Origin: Pyrenochaeta sp. MPI-SDFR-AT-0127
Lineage: Eukaryota > Ascomycota > Dothideomycetes > Pleosporales > Cucurbitariaceae
Reading direction: 5' to 3'
NCBI GenBank assembly: GCA_020747015.1
Contig: JAGTJM010000030.1
Coordinates: 310,001-374,000 of the forward strand
Length of the DNA: 64,000 bases
Every line of letters starts with the position of its first letter. Position 1 is the stretch's first letter. The notes under the pieces were generated by a model. It worked only from the letters and a program-made list of their open reading frames with translations. It was not told the DNA's origin and ran no database searches. The translations under genes and the position numbers were made by a program. Positions 12,426 to 24,500 of this stretch are shown piece after piece.

Positions 12426-13600
12426 ACAATGGGTTGCGGAGATAGCACAATCACGAGAAGAAAATATGGGCCACGAACCGGGATGTCGGTAATGTCTAGT
12501 AATTTGTCCGAAGCGTTGCATAGCGTTTGTCATTGCATTTGAAGCGGACTGGTCGCTCCTTAATGAAGTAATACACGAAGAATATTGAACCTCCAGCTTG
12601 ATCAAATTGCACTCACCTTCATGCCACGACCCAACTTTCCGCTTGTGGAGCTTGTCCCACTAGATGGTGTGCTCTGTCATGCCACACAATTTCTGTCAAT
12701 GCCGTACTTGCCTCTATACTCCTAGGACCGATTTGTCCTTACTCATTGAAAGACCTTGGCCCACAAACGAGCGAATCGGTCTTTGAGTTTATTTACCTCG
12801 ATTCAGATCTCACAAGGAATGTTTTGCTGCCGAATTATACCCGTATATCTCTCCGAATGTACAGATGGCTGAACACTAATTAGCCGCTAGTGAGCTTAGC
12901 TTACTTTGTTTGATATTCCCCACAAGCACGTCCACAACGTCCTGTGGCCAGACGCCAAGCTGCCCCAGTACATATTTGTTTGTGAACACTTGCTATAAGT
13001 GTTCTCAAAGGAGTCACATCCAACATCACTGCAGTCCGTGTCTGCCTATGCTTCCCAGTAAGTAGACTTGTGCAGAAGTGAAGTCAACGTGAAGAGCGAA
13101 GCTCTCCAATACAACGCTATGAAAAGCCATCCTATAAGACCTCATGGAACTTTCTCATCCTTGCTCGATCTGAACGATAACGCTCATGCATGGTGGGGCG
13201 TGCTTCTCGTTACCCCGGACGCCTCGTCATATTGCTACCCCGATGGTGCACCTTATCCGCGTTCTCCAGTGCGGGGAAGGCGCAAAGGTCGGATATGACA
13301 GAAGCAGTGAAGTTTTTTGATCCGCTGTAGTTGTGCATGAGCAATTCCGTCAAATCGTGCAAATGCTAGTCGCGTTTACGCGAGTCGGGGCTGAAACAAA
13401 ACTCCCGGTGCTCAATGTCTCGACAAAATGGCTCATTCATATCAGGGTGAATAGCTCACCGTTATCAACCTGCATGTCCTGACTGCAATGTGGTATCAAA
13501 TTCAATAAATTAATGCGGGGAAAGACAATTTTCTGGACAAGTACGAGCTTGAACTCCACCGAACTCTACCGACGATCTCCGTCGTTGGACTCCAGACATC
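12426..13600. other. Intergenic region without a recognised gene
   Basis: Sequence between the cerato-platanin gene and the MFS pseudogene. Only short frames occur, such as 13068-13298 on the plus strand, none with a motif. The last 100 bases may contain the eroded start of the pseudogene. Confidence 0.45.
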
Positions 13601-14530
13601 GTGGGATTCAAGCGTGACATCATTGTCGATGAGAAGGCCATGACTCGGGGCATTGGTTTGACCTTGAAGCAACCTCTAATCTTAGGGTCTTGGTATGCTA
13701 TAACCTCCCATACCTGTCGCCAAAAGTACACACCAACAAACCTTAGTGAACTTCTTATGCTACCTGTTAGCCTTTGCTTCTGTATTTCTCGATGTGCTCA
13801 ATTCACACTTCCACAAACTGCTGCCCAAAATCCCTACCGTTGCGACTGGTATTTGCCAGCCTACTTTGACGCTTACTTCATTGCTTATTTGACCGAGCTT
13901 GGTTGGACCTTGAGGAAGCATGGACCCAGAATTACTTCTGTGACTGATAAAACTCCAAGGATCACCCTTGATGTACTGGCTAAGGCGATGGCCAACATAC
14001 CACACCATAGGTCTTGTGGTATTTGCCGTCGGCTGCCCATTCTCCTGGCCCTTAAAGGTATCAAGAAACCTTCCGGCAGGTTCTATGGCTCCATGTTCAT
14101 TGCGGGTAAATACAGACACCTCGACCCTTGAAACAAGTCCAGATAACGTTCTCGCTATCTTCGGTCCTTCCTGATACTCTGAACTTCGCCTGAATCTCGC
14201 CCACGGTATACAGTCTGTCGGTTCATTCGTGGCTCCAATGCTTGCTTTGGGTGGTTTCTTCGCAAACACGACCGATGATGAGCAAGGTTAGAGAAATATA
14301 CAATGGATACGACTTTGTGTTACAGGCTTTATCGCCCTGTTCATTGTGTTGTTGTTTTGCTTTGCTCCTACGCCTGAGGTCATAGGGGCTGACATGAATC
14401 TGCAGGAGCTTGACATTACTGGTGATGAAGATGAACTCCTTATGGGTCAGATCAGTCTCTTCTTTTTTGGCCGCAATTCTGCTATGTGCTCAAATGGTCT
14501 GAAATTTTTTCTTTATTCAGTTCTGTGATG
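13601..14530 (+). pseudogene. Decayed MFS transporter of the L-fucose permease (FHS) type
   Basis: Pieces of one transporter appear in order but in different frames. They read VDEKAMTRGIGLTLKQ (about 13630), LDVLNSHFHKLL (about 13788), PAYFDAYFI (about 13856), WTLRKHGPRIT, FYGSMFIAG (about 14083), NTSTLETSPDNVLAIFGPS then an in-frame TGA (14172-14174), ELRLNLAHGIQSVGSFVAP (about 14185) and GFIALFIVLLLFCFAPTPE (about 14325). This is the layout of fungal FHS-family sugar transporters. At least three frame changes and one internal stop break it, and consensus introns do not restore the frame. It is best read as a dead gene. The 3' limit is uncertain; weak similarity continues to about 14,560. 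Confidence 0.75.
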
Positions 14531-15644
14531 GAGCGGGTCACCTCGCGCCTTCTCATGTAAGTATCCCGTCGAGTTCTTGCTAGCGAGAAATGCTGATAAT
14601 GAGTATCAGCAGACGTGCTCACAATTGGCAAAGCTCCTTACGCATTCATGCGATTTTCTTTTCTACTAGCCTTCTAGTTGTAAAGGCTATCAAAATCTGT
14701 TTCTTTCTTGACGTTTACGTCTCTCTATGGTCTTCATCTTGATGGAGAACCACGCTAACACACCTGGATCGTCTCTGTCTGCATAGCTTCGAAAGTTACT
14801 ATGCCCAATATGATATTTATGTCAAAGACTGCGGTTACTTTGAGACCAGAACCGGCATCCAGATATTATGAAAGACTCCCAGCAACCGGAGCAGGAGCAA
14901 ATATCAAACCATTAGCCAACACATGATGACACAGAGGATCGTTTCCCCATTGATACATGCGTGGCGATGAAGAGAGAAAACCAAGTAAACATAGGCTAAA
15001 ATATATGCTTAGGTAAAGTGTTGACCATCTGGAGCGAAAACGAACAGAGTAAGTGGAATTATGCTTCAGTAATGAGCTTCACTCGATCACAATACAAGCA
15101 TTCACTACTCGCCTTTCCGCTTGCGCTCCCGGCCCCAAAGGATTCCAAAACCCACCTGACAGTTAGCGAAAAGTGTGCATGCACAACCCTCAATCCTGAC
15201 TACTTCGCCCCATCTCTCCGCGGAGTTGGGAGAAAAGCCGGTATCGGGAGCATTGTCCCCCAATTCTTGCGCAAAGCAAATGGTGTCACGCGAGTACTCG
15301 GCAAAGTGCCGCAGCAGTCTTGAGTTGGGTATAATGGCTGGCTTTAGAGGCATATAGTCCTTGGTGGTTGGGGTAGTGTGGAGTGAGAGTGGGGCTGTGC
15401 AGATGTGTGGCGTGATGTAATCTCATATAATACGATGCTTGGATAGAGAGTGGAGGGTTGCAAGTGGGATATATGGTAGGAAAAGATGAGGAGAAACACT
15501 GTGGCGTGGAGGGTGAGTGAAATGGTTGATACAAAATAGTGTAAGTGTTGGTGGAGTCGTTGCCTCGTTTAAGTGGTATGTACTAAGACATCACAAGAGA
15601 GCCATGGTGGAGGGGAGTAACCGAAGAAGAAACGTTTTCGATGC
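14531..15644. other. Interval downstream of the MFS pseudogene
   Basis: About 1.1 kb up to the 3' end of the arrestin gene. Nothing recognisable is encoded. It may include the eroded C-terminus of the transporter and the arrestin 3' UTR. Confidence 0.4.
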
Positions 15645-17120
15645 TCACCCCGCATATGGCGGGGGAGGCACTGATCTGGAGTGAGACTGCTGTAACCTCG
15701 GGGTAGGCTCCAATTCATATGCCGGTGTTGTTGGTCCCAACGCCTGTACTGCTCCCCCGGCATGAAGCTCATGCGTTCTTGATGCAGAGTCCATCTCATG
15801 CATCGGCGCCAAAGGATCTAATTCTTGGTATTCGGGACCCGGCTCCGTCTCTGGTAGTCCTTCTACACTGTGATGCGGAGGTGTTGCACTCCAATTTGAA
15901 ATGACCTGGACTTTCTCTTTACACGCGAAGCCCCCAAACTCATGTGTTGCGCATACGCCCCATATTTCCACCTGCAATTCGTGCTCCAGAGACAGCCCAT
16001 AGCTCGTGAAGCTTGGTAGAATCCTGTTGTGCGCTAATTTGACGTCTCCCAAGTCTGATAGCGTTAACCCATCGTAGAGCGATCTCTCGTCTCCAGCATC
16101 AAACTTTTTGTCGAATAATGGGATTGAGTCTCTTGCGATAATGATGGTTTCTTTGGGGGCGTGCTTTGCATTGGCTGCATTCGGGAAAAAGGTATTGAAG
16201 ACCGAAAGAAGCTGGACACGTATTCTGCGCATGTGCAGTGCTGGTGGTGTAGGCAGTGACTTTGAACGGTCTAGGTGCTGAACGCTTATTTGCATTGGAA
16301 TGTTGGAACCGATAGATAGGATACGGGCAGGTGTTGCAAACAAGTTGAACCGTGCAAAAGGAACCTCGCTGAAGCTGTTGAGACCAAAGAATAGCTCTTT
16401 CTCTACTAAAACGTCCCGAATTTTGCCTAATTTGCTGCTCTCCCCATAGCCCGGAAGCATCTTCCGAGTTCTGATGAACTTGTAGTGTTTAGGTAACTTT
16501 AGTCCATAATTGAAATTTGGTTGTAAAAGCTCAGGATGGCAATCAGGTGGCGGTGGAGTGAATTTAAGTTCTTGGCGCACTCTTGTATAAGGACTGTCCG
16601 GCGCAATTGTCTCCATAGACGCCTCTAAATAATACACTATCTTGGGCTGCATGGGTCCATTTGCGGTAGTGAGTGGCGTACAACTTGGAGGTAGCATAAA
16701 GCCTGGAGAGTGCTGGAAACGTGGGTGATTGTAGGAATCCTCTGGATACCACCAAGTTCGCTCCGAAGGTGGTGCCAGGCTGACAGCAGATGGGAATGTG
16801 AAGTCAAAAGGAAGTTCGACTTTGCCATCTGTAGCTGTGCCTCTTCTTAGAATGTCAAAGTTTTCGCCGGCACCCGTGGATTTGAAGAGTTCGCGGGTGA
16901 ACTCAAAGAATTTAGGTTTGGTGCCATTGCCACTTGTGTCATAAATGATGGAGAATCCTTTGAACTGTATGCTGACATGCACAGGCCGTGTTGATGGCTC
17001 AACGCGTACAATGCCTTCGACACGATCTCCGGAAGTGTAGACGCGTTGCGAGTCCGAGGAGATGTAGATGTAGAGCGGGTTTTCTCTTTCATTGGCGTAC
17101 GTAGGCCCCCCAAGAGACAT
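15645..17120 (-). CDS. Alpha-arrestin (arrestin-related trafficking adaptor)
   Basis: Adaptor of the alpha-arrestin family; such proteins recruit a NEDD4/Rsp5-type ubiquitin ligase to plasma-membrane cargo and trigger endocytosis. Single exon, 491 aa, ATG at 17120. The N-terminal arrestin domain covers about residues 14-200 (YTSGDRVEGIVRV, then a TWWYPEDSY segment) and the C-terminal arrestin domain about 215-410. The tail is Pro-rich and acidic and finishes with PPPPYAG, which contains a PPxY motif at residues 486-489, the ligand for WW domains of Rsp5-type ligases. The cargo is unknown. The gene is divergent to CBP3. Confidence 0.83.
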   Translation of the reverse strand: MSLGGPTYANERENPLYIYISSDSQRVYTSGDRVEGIVRVEPSTRPVHVSIQFKGFSIIYDTSGNGTKPKFFEFTRELFKSTGAGENFDILRRGTATDGKVELPFDFTFPSAVSLAPPSERTWWYPEDSYNHPRFQHSPGFMLPPSCTPLTTANGPMQPKIVYYLEASMETIAPDSPYTRVRQELKFTPPPPDCHPELLQPNFNYGLKLPKHYKFIRTRKMLPGYGESSKLGKIRDVLVEKELFFGLNSFSEVPFARFNLFATPARILSIGSNIPMQISVQHLDRSKSLPTPPALHMRRIRVQLLSVFNTFFPNAANAKHAPKETIIIARDSIPLFDKKFDAGDERSLYDGLTLSDLGDVKLAHNRILPSFTSYGLSLEHELQVEIWGVCATHEFGGFACKEKVQVISNWSATPPHHSVEGLPETEPGPEYQELDPLAPMHEMDSASRTHELHAGGAVQALGPTTPAYELEPTPRLQQSHSRSVPPPPYAG

Positions 17121-17596
17121 GGCTGGCCTGATGGAGTGGGGTAGATCAGAGAACCTCAGGTCCTAAGGGCAGAGAGATGGAGGCAGCACAAGTAGATATA
17201 GCGGGCGAGACATGGAGTTGAAGAGCTCGGAAGTCAGGATGACATGGTTACGAGGGTTGGTCACCTCGCCCCCTGCTGTAACCTGCCTTCCTAAGTCACG
17301 GGTGCCGCCTTAGAGCTCCTTGGTGGCTTGTCATTCGTCCCGACGTCGGGATACCGAAGACCTGCGTACAGAAGGCCAGCGAAGCTTCGCCACCGTGTTG
17401 CCTACTGGAGAGCATAGACCATTGACCTTGGCAGTGGATTTTGTAGTCGCAAAAAGTTGTGCATGACTTTGGGTTGATATTCATTGGTTGGCTTGGTAGT
17501 CTCGGGGTGGTGATATCATGATGGTTGGGGCAAGGCGCGCCGCGCGACTTTTTGACAATTAGGCGACGATGGCCTTGTCGACCATCATCCACAATA
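17121..17596. promoter_or_regulatory. Shared upstream region of divergent arrestin and CBP3 genes
   Basis: A 476-bp interval between two start codons on opposite strands. It must hold both promoters. No specific element can be named with confidence. Confidence 0.45.
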
Positions 17597-18602
17597 ATGG
17601 CATCCAACTACACCTGCACAGCCTGTGCAAGGGCACTACTGAGGTCCTCTTCGACCCCTTACCAGGTACTAAGCCCCGACTGATGACGACTTGCAATTGA
17701 TTAACAATGGCAGCTCGCAAACCAAACGCTTGGGCGCAGAGCTCAGCGCACTTTTTCGACGACCGCACCGAGCCTCTATCATGCGTCACAAAGCTTCTCA
17801 GCAGAGGGAAGGCCAAATTCTGGCATCAAATCCTCTGTGACAGGCCTTGCCCAAAAGCTCCGTGAAAAAGCTCCGTTGATGACAGAGACGTATGTCGCAT
17901 ATGGCGCAACACGAGACCTGATCAAGCAATGCACCAAGCCAGGTGACTATACGATACCCCAGGCGCTGGAGAAGCGGGGCGAGATACCCACAGACGAGAA
18001 CGGTGTGCACTTGGGAGTGGCAGAAGGCTGGTGGTATGACAGTATGCTCTTCCCTCACAGTAAGCACTCTGTCAGCATTGACTGATAGCTCTGTAGCACT
18101 CGGTTTACAGCCCAACTTTTCCAACTGGGCGCAAATCACCTTCATCCACATGTACATGCTGCAAGTCCGCTTCCGCATGTTCCCTCAGTCGCATGCCCCA
18201 GTCTGGATCCAGCACCTCACGAACCACGCCTTCTACGCTGCTGAAGACCGTCTCGTCGTCTGGCACAAGTTCACTGCCAACTCGCTACGCCAAAAAAACC
18301 TCAAGGATATGTTCTCGCAATGGCGTGCTGTTCTGCTGTCCTACGACGAAGGCCTGATGAAGGGTGATGCTATGCTTGCGGCTGCTGTTTGGAGGAATCT
18401 GCTTAGTAGCAAGGAAGACGTCGACTTTGAGAAGCTGGCACAAATTGTAGCATACATGAGGAGGGAGCTGAAGAGGTTGGATAACGCGACGGACGATGAG
18501 GTTGCTAATGGGCTATGGAAGTTCTCCGGTGACCCAGGTGAAGAGGCCGCCCTAGTCAGGACGCCCAGCAAGCTGATGGCTCGTGGAGGAGCAAAGGCCT
18601 AA
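17597..18602 (+). CDS. CBP3: CBP3-like ubiquinol-cytochrome c chaperone (complex III assembly)
   Basis: Mitochondrial chaperone needed for cytochrome b synthesis and assembly of the bc1 complex (UQCC1/CBP3 family). Inferred exons are 17597-17665, 17714-18041 and 18097-18602, giving 300 aa. The N-terminus is rich in Arg, Ser and Ala with few acids, as for a matrix presequence. The family core runs from TETYVAYGATRDLIKQC through LGLQPNFSNWAQITFIHMYM to the Arg- and Lys-rich C-terminal half. Two donors are possible for intron 2. The one at 18042 (55-nt intron) yields WWYDTLGL, which fits the family better than the later one at 18060, which would leave a 37-nt intron. Confidence 0.87.
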
Positions 18603-18985
18603 ACGATGGACTGACCTGGCAATTTGCAAGAGCTTTGTTCAACTACCTGTTTGAATACTGTATTATATCAAGTATATATGTCGGAAGACCAAGGCCACTT
18701 GGAGGTACTGCGCGAAATATGGCATGTGAAGATAGAGGACAGGCACGCAACACAGATATCCAAAATCAAAAGTAGATTTCGCCTACGATAAAGATTGTTT
18801 ATGCAGTATGGTATACCCAAGAAGCTTTGGGATACCTTGTAAGCGAACCGCGGTCTTGGCATAGAGCTCAACTATGGATGCTCACAGACTGGGCACCATA
18901 AGCACGTCGTTGAGGGTGCATTCACCCTTCACGCCTACACGTCTACCCTTCAACCTTCAACGCGCGATTTCGTACATAATCCATC
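18603..18985. other. CBP3 3' region and CEG1 promoter
   Basis: A 383-bp interval between two genes on the plus strand. It presumably holds the CBP3 3' UTR and the CEG1 promoter. No element stands out. Confidence 0.45.
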
Positions 18986-20266
18986 ATGCCGGCGACCGTG
19001 GCTTCGCATGCGCCGCCGCCCCAGATGCCGGGCTTCCTCATCCCCGGCCACCAAGCACAAGGTCTCAAAGAAGATGTCGCAAACCTGCTTGAACGCGAGA
19101 ACCTGCGCTTTCCGGGCGCCCAACCCGTTTCCTTCGCGCGCGAACACGTTGCCGAGCTTCAGCGTCAAGAGTACTTCATGTGCGAGAAGACAGACGGCCT
19201 GAGGTGCCTTTTGCTCTTGCACTGGCAGGATAATGGTGGACCTGCTGTCGAGCCTGCAACCTTCCTGATAGACCGCAAGAACAACTACTACAACATCACA
19301 CCTCCATTTGCGATTCCGCATTTCCAGTACCCAAACGATCCAGAGAAGTTTCTTTGGGGCACAATACTCGACGGCGAACTGGTGCACGACCAATACCCTG
19401 GTGAACCAACACCCCGATTGAATTACTACGTCTTCGACACGCTGGCGGTTAACAACGAGAATGTGACAAGCAAGACGCTGGACAAGCGGCTGGGCAGGCT
19501 ACAAGAATTTGTCCTGAAGCCATACCATGGCATGCTGAAGAAGATATATGGGAACAACATCAAACCCGACGACTTGAAACCCTTTGCGCTCAAAGACAAG
19601 AAAACGTACCCAGCGTACTCTCTCCAGGAAATGTTCAGTAAAGTGTTGCCTTCCCTGAAGCACGGCAACGACGGATTGATCTTCACCTGCAAGTCCACAC
19701 GCTACGAGTTCGGTACCGACAGACACATTTTGAAATGGAAGCCACCGCACGAGAACACGATAGACTTCAAGCTGCGTCTGGGCGAGTTCCCGCTCATTGA
19801 TCCGGGCGACGGCGAAGAAAGTCTGATCCCCGATTACGACGCCATGCCCGCGCCATTCCAACTCCTCGTCCAGCACAACGCGAATAACTACCAGCCCTTC
19901 GCAACTCTCACCGTCACGCCCGCCGAGTGGCAAATCCTAAAGGGCCTCAACCAACGCCTCGACGGCCGCATAATAGAATGCTACCGCAACGCCGCAGGCC
20001 AATGGAAATACAAAGCCGAAGGCGACGGCTCCCCGCGCTGGCGCGACGACAAAAAAGACGCAAACCACATCTCCACCGTCAACAGCGTCTTGGCCAGCAT
20101 TGAGAACCCAGTCACCGAATTGGATCTCCTGGCAAATCAGGAGAATATTAAAAAAGAAGTTTATCGCATGCATAACAAGGTCTACACGGCCCCGCAGGAT
20201 GGCGCTGAGCGCGATCCAAAGAAGAGAAAGTTCAGCGAGGCCGGCATGAATGGCGGACCGCACTAA
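18986..20266 (+). CDS. CEG1: mRNA-capping enzyme guanylyltransferase subunit
   Basis: Nuclear enzyme that transfers GMP from GTP to the diphosphate 5' end of nascent mRNA. Single exon, 426 aa, close to the usual length of the fungal alpha subunit. Motif I is EKTDGLR with the GMP-linked lysine at Lys68. Motif III is DGELV (near residue 130), motif IV is DGLIFTCKS (near 229) and motif V is LKWKPP (near 249). An OB-fold domain follows, and the motif VI region reads SPRWRDDKKDANH. The C-terminal tail is basic and Lys-rich. All catalytic motifs are present, so this should be active. No triphosphatase domain is fused, as usual in fungi. Confidence 0.95.
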   Translation: MPATVASHAPPPQMPGFLIPGHQAQGLKEDVANLLERENLRFPGAQPVSFAREHVAELQRQEYFMCEKTDGLRCLLLLHWQDNGGPAVEPATFLIDRKNNYYNITPPFAIPHFQYPNDPEKFLWGTILDGELVHDQYPGEPTPRLNYYVFDTLAVNNENVTSKTLDKRLGRLQEFVLKPYHGMLKKIYGNNIKPDDLKPFALKDKKTYPAYSLQEMFSKVLPSLKHGNDGLIFTCKSTRYEFGTDRHILKWKPPHENTIDFKLRLGEFPLIDPGDGEESLIPDYDAMPAPFQLLVQHNANNYQPFATLTVTPAEWQILKGLNQRLDGRIIECYRNAAGQWKYKAEGDGSPRWRDDKKDANHISTVNSVLASIENPVTELDLLANQENIKKEVYRMHNKVYTAPQDGAERDPKKRKFSEAGMNGGPH

Positions 20267-21512
20267 GTGACAAGGTTGGACTTTTGTTTTATTTGTGTTA
20301 TTTTTATTTTTTTTACGCCTCATTTATATTTGTCCGTTGGGTGGGCTTTGCAAGCACAAAATTTGTATCGTTCACATCACACGGTATTTCCACATGAACG
20401 AAGAGATCGGCGCGTTATGTTTCCATCCTTTTCTTTGATCATGAGCATTCCTTGCGTGGAACTGGCGTATACTTGAGTTCAGAGGGGGGGGGGCATGTTT
20501 TGATATTCTTTCCTTTTACTTTGTTTACTATTCACTCGTCTTTGGAGGAGGATATGATACCCATGCTCCGATCACATGAACTTGGACGGAGGACTACATA
20601 CAAATGGAAAATGACAAAACGCTTCATCGTTACCTTTGCTTCTTCAATTGGCAGGTTTTGTCGTGCTTTGCATTTCCAAAAGAATCACTTTCGTGAGTGA
20701 TTAAAGCCAATAATAATAATCATCACACCAAAAATGCCAAACGATAAACATGAATAAACTTCCATTCTACCTAAATTTTTTTACTCCCCAAAAACCCCAG
20801 CCCTTGGAATTCCTCCTCATATGAACCTTGTGGGAAAAGAAACAAATCTTTTCAACATGGCCCAAAATCAAAGAAAGAAGAAATTCCTAGCCATATCATG
20901 CCATGTAGTTTGACGTTTTTGTTTTCGCGTCTCGCTTGCATAAAATGGCCTTTCCTTTTGTTGTTCCCCAAGCCTGGCCGCGTCAAGTTCTGTTCGTAAT
21001 CGTAGTGACACGTCTAGCTACGACTGCAACAAGGAACAAAGTCGTGGTCCGAGAAACTCCGACTCGAAGTAAGATACAAGAAAGATGCATTGAGAGAAGA
21101 AGACACCATTGACAAAACACCCAGCAATGTTGTGGCCCAGAGTGAAGCGAGTGATGCTATAAGCTGGTCCAGAAAAAAAGCGAGTGAGGTTGATGAACGC
21201 CTAGGCAGACCAGAGAGGAAGTGTGAAATCAACAAGACTTAGCATGCATATCGTGAATGGTGAGATGCAAGGTAGGCCTGCTCCCTTCTCTCCGGTATTT
21301 GAGAAGCAAAGACAAAGGAGATGGTGTGATGTGATGTGTCGTTTGCGCCGCTATAATCGATCGCTCGCTAGCTAATACGTTTACGGGAAGATGCGAAACA
21401 TGTACAGGAAGGTAGTGCTGTGTTCCCCTCTACAACACCATACAGGAGGACTAAGATGCTATAACATGTGAAAAGCTATTGTGGATCTGCTTGCTCATCT
21501 CTGCAAGAGACA
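20267..21512. other. Convergent 3' region between CEG1 and the PUF gene
   Basis: About 1.2 kb between two converging genes, so it should hold both 3' UTRs and terminators. It contains T-rich tracts after the CEG1 stop (20285-20312) and a run of ten G at 20484-20493. No gene is apparent. Confidence 0.5.
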
Positions 21513-24500
21513 TTAGCGGCGACCGCCGGCTGGAGACGCATTTCTGCTTACCCTTCCACGGCGCTGATTGCCTCCAGCGGCCTGCTGTTGCTGTTGAGGC
21601 ATGTACATGCCATAGGGATACATTCCCGCACCCATTCCAGGGACCATGCCTTGGCCTGCGAGGTTCGCCGGCTGCATCATGGGAGAGCCATTGAAGCCGG
21701 GAGCTCCACTTGGCGACGAATTGCGATACGCATCCATGCCAGGAACTGGTGGCTGGTAGCCATTCATTGGGGGATAGAATTGGCCCTGGCGGGCAAGAAG
21801 CTGCTGATATTGCAATTGCTGCTGGTTGGTCATAGCCTGCATGTTGGGCATGAACATAGGCCCACCCGCACCCATGGGGTACTGATCGAAACCGTTTGAA
21901 TCCATGCTTGCAGTACGCTGCAGAGCGACAGGGTCATAGCCAGGAGGAGGTCCCTGGTAGAAACCCTGGTTGCTTTGTGGTCCGGCGCTGTCCTTTGATG
22001 CAGGTCGGGTTTGAGAGTGCTCTCGATGACCAGGTCCGCCGCGAGTTGAGAGGCCTACTTCGTCCATGAGACGCTTGTAGCCTTGTTGAGGCTGAGCCTT
22101 GATGCGAACGAGAACATTGCGCACATTCTGCACAACATCTGCGCGAATCTGCTCATCGAAGAAGGGGGTGGTGAGGACCTTGAAGATCAGAGTGGCGCCG
22201 CAGTTCTGGTCGACCAAGATATCCTCCAGCACCTGGTCATTCGCTGAAAAGAATAGTGCCTGGAGGATAGTATCGCGAGCTTCAGGCTCGTTTCGTTGGT
22301 TGATGATCTTCAGGACTGTGAGGTAGGCAACCTTGTGAGTGCAGAGGTGGACGATATGAGGGACCAGACGAGGAGCCAAGACAGTGCGCCTCCGTGGGAA
22401 GGTGCAGGTATCAAGGAACCAGGTCAACAGGAGGGCACCATTGGCATTTGTTGCAAGCTGAACGCTATGAAGGGCGATGACTGCGGCAACCATACGTTGC
22501 TGATCCTTGGTAGCAAAGTGGCTTTCGAGACAAGCTCGCATGGCACGAGCACCAAATCTACCTTGAGCAAGATCCCAAAGTCGGCCAAGCATAACTTCAA
22601 AGATGAAGTTATTGAAGTGCTGATATTTGAGGCAACCTTGCATAACATAGTTGCCAAACTGGTCGAGGAAAAGTGCCATTGCGTAGGGTTGTACTGCATC
22701 GACCACCATCTTCTGCATGGTGGCAGATTTGGAAACGTCGATGATCTTCTGAGCGGCCCATGTTCCATTCTTGTGAACTCCGATCTTCGCGAGGTGAGGT
22801 GCGATTTCGCGCAACATTGCCTCTTTGGTAGGCTCTTCACAGAATTCGAACAACTTCTGCACAACAGTGTTGCCAAGGTAGTCCGAAGACAGCTCGGCAA
22901 TTTCTGGGAGCATGTTCATAGCAATCTGCTCGATATCCTCCTTTGAGCAGGAGCCATTATCGATACGTTTACGGATCTCCCTGAGTCTCGGTGCATCATG
23001 GATGCGAGTGTGGCTGGGCTCCTCGACGGTCGGTATCTCATCAACGTAGTTGTTGCACTGGACTGCCGCCTCAACTTGAGACGATATCCTGAGCTGCTCC
23101 TCATCAGTAGCACCCAATTCCTTCACAATCTGGATAATGTCTCCGCGAATGTCTGTCAATTCAGGGGTAGTCAACGGTGCGTTTGCAGCTTCACTGCGAG
23201 TAGCGCCTGTCTTTGGATTGCTTGTGGGGCCAGTTGCGCCTTCTGCCTGCGACTTTGAAAGCGGGTCGGGGCTTGGTGACGGGAAAAGGCCGTTGTGGCC
23301 AGGCGTGGCTGCCGCACTGGGAATCTTGGCATAGCCGATTCGAACAGGTCCAGCTCCAGGGAATATCTCTTTGCCATTCAACGTTTGCTTCGCCTGAACC
23401 GCGCTCTCCAGGTTCTCAAAGTTGACGAAACCGCAGTTCTTGTGGGTCAAGACGCGGGTCGACTCAATGAGACCGTAAGCGGCAAAGATGACGTTGAGAG
23501 ACGACACGGTAGTGGACGAAGGGATGTTGCCGAGCCACAGTGAACGAGTAGGACCTTCCAAAGTACCGTCGTCGCCAAGATTGGAGCCTGGCAAATGAAG
23601 CTTCTTAACGGCTTCGGTCAGGTTGTACTCAGCATCCTCAGTCAAGTCGGCAGCTGTCAGGCTATTGTTGAACTGACCCATAGCAGGCAAATAATTCCGC
23701 ATCAGGCCTCGTGTAGGAGCATCTAGCACACCAGCTGTTCTGGCACGAGGACGTGCGGAAGAAGCGAGGTTCGCAAAGGCCTGGACCTCGAGGTTGTGTT
23801 GACGAACAGCTTCATGAATCAGGAGGGCGTTGGCCTCGGCAGGAGTGATTTGGCCACTGTAAGCGCCATATTGGTCATCCTCATCCTCTGCATACTTCTC
23901 TTTAGCGTTGACAGAGTAGGAGCGGAAGCGGTTGGCACTGCTTGCGTTCTGGTTGTTGGCGTTTCGTTGGCTTTCAAGAAGCAGCTCAATGTCTGAAGGG
24001 GCTAGCGTAGCGCGGGTCGGCTGAGGAGTATCAACGAGGCCAAGGTAGTCGAGGGTCCTGACATCGGTGTCGGCAAGCGAGTCGCGCGAAAATGAAGACA
24101 CGGGCGAGCCAGGTCCATTCGAGGGCAGTGAAGCGATGCTCTGAAGCGTGCTACTACGGTCACGGTTACTTGCCCAGCCAGAAGAGAAGATGGAGTTGCC
24201 AAAGGGCGAGGTGGATGGCGGCAAGAAGCCCGGGCGTTGAGGCATTGAGCCGGCACGCAGACGAGAGAGTAGTGCAGACTTTGCGGCAGCGTTTGTCGAC
24301 CCCAAAGCGTTGAAGCCAGAGGTATCGGTGGGGGTGCCTGGGCCAGGCTTGAAGGGGCTAGTTGAAGGTGTAGGGCGGGATGTCTTTGGGAGGAGAGACG
24401 AGGCGGACATGAGGCCGGGAGGTGCGGCAGAGGGAGAGAAGCGTGAGGGCAGTGTGCCTGCGCGGGCACGGCGACCTGATGTCTGTGCCGCTGACGTGGA

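Noticed and set aside
13760..14269. 169-codon minus-strand frame
   Set aside because: It is antisense to recognisable FHS-transporter segments, so it is a shadow of the pseudogene.
20484..20493. Run of ten G
   Set aside because: Simple-sequence tract in a 3' region with no sign of function.
22296..22946. 216-codon plus-strand frame
   Set aside because: It lies antisense inside the PUF repeats, whose own frame is strongly supported.
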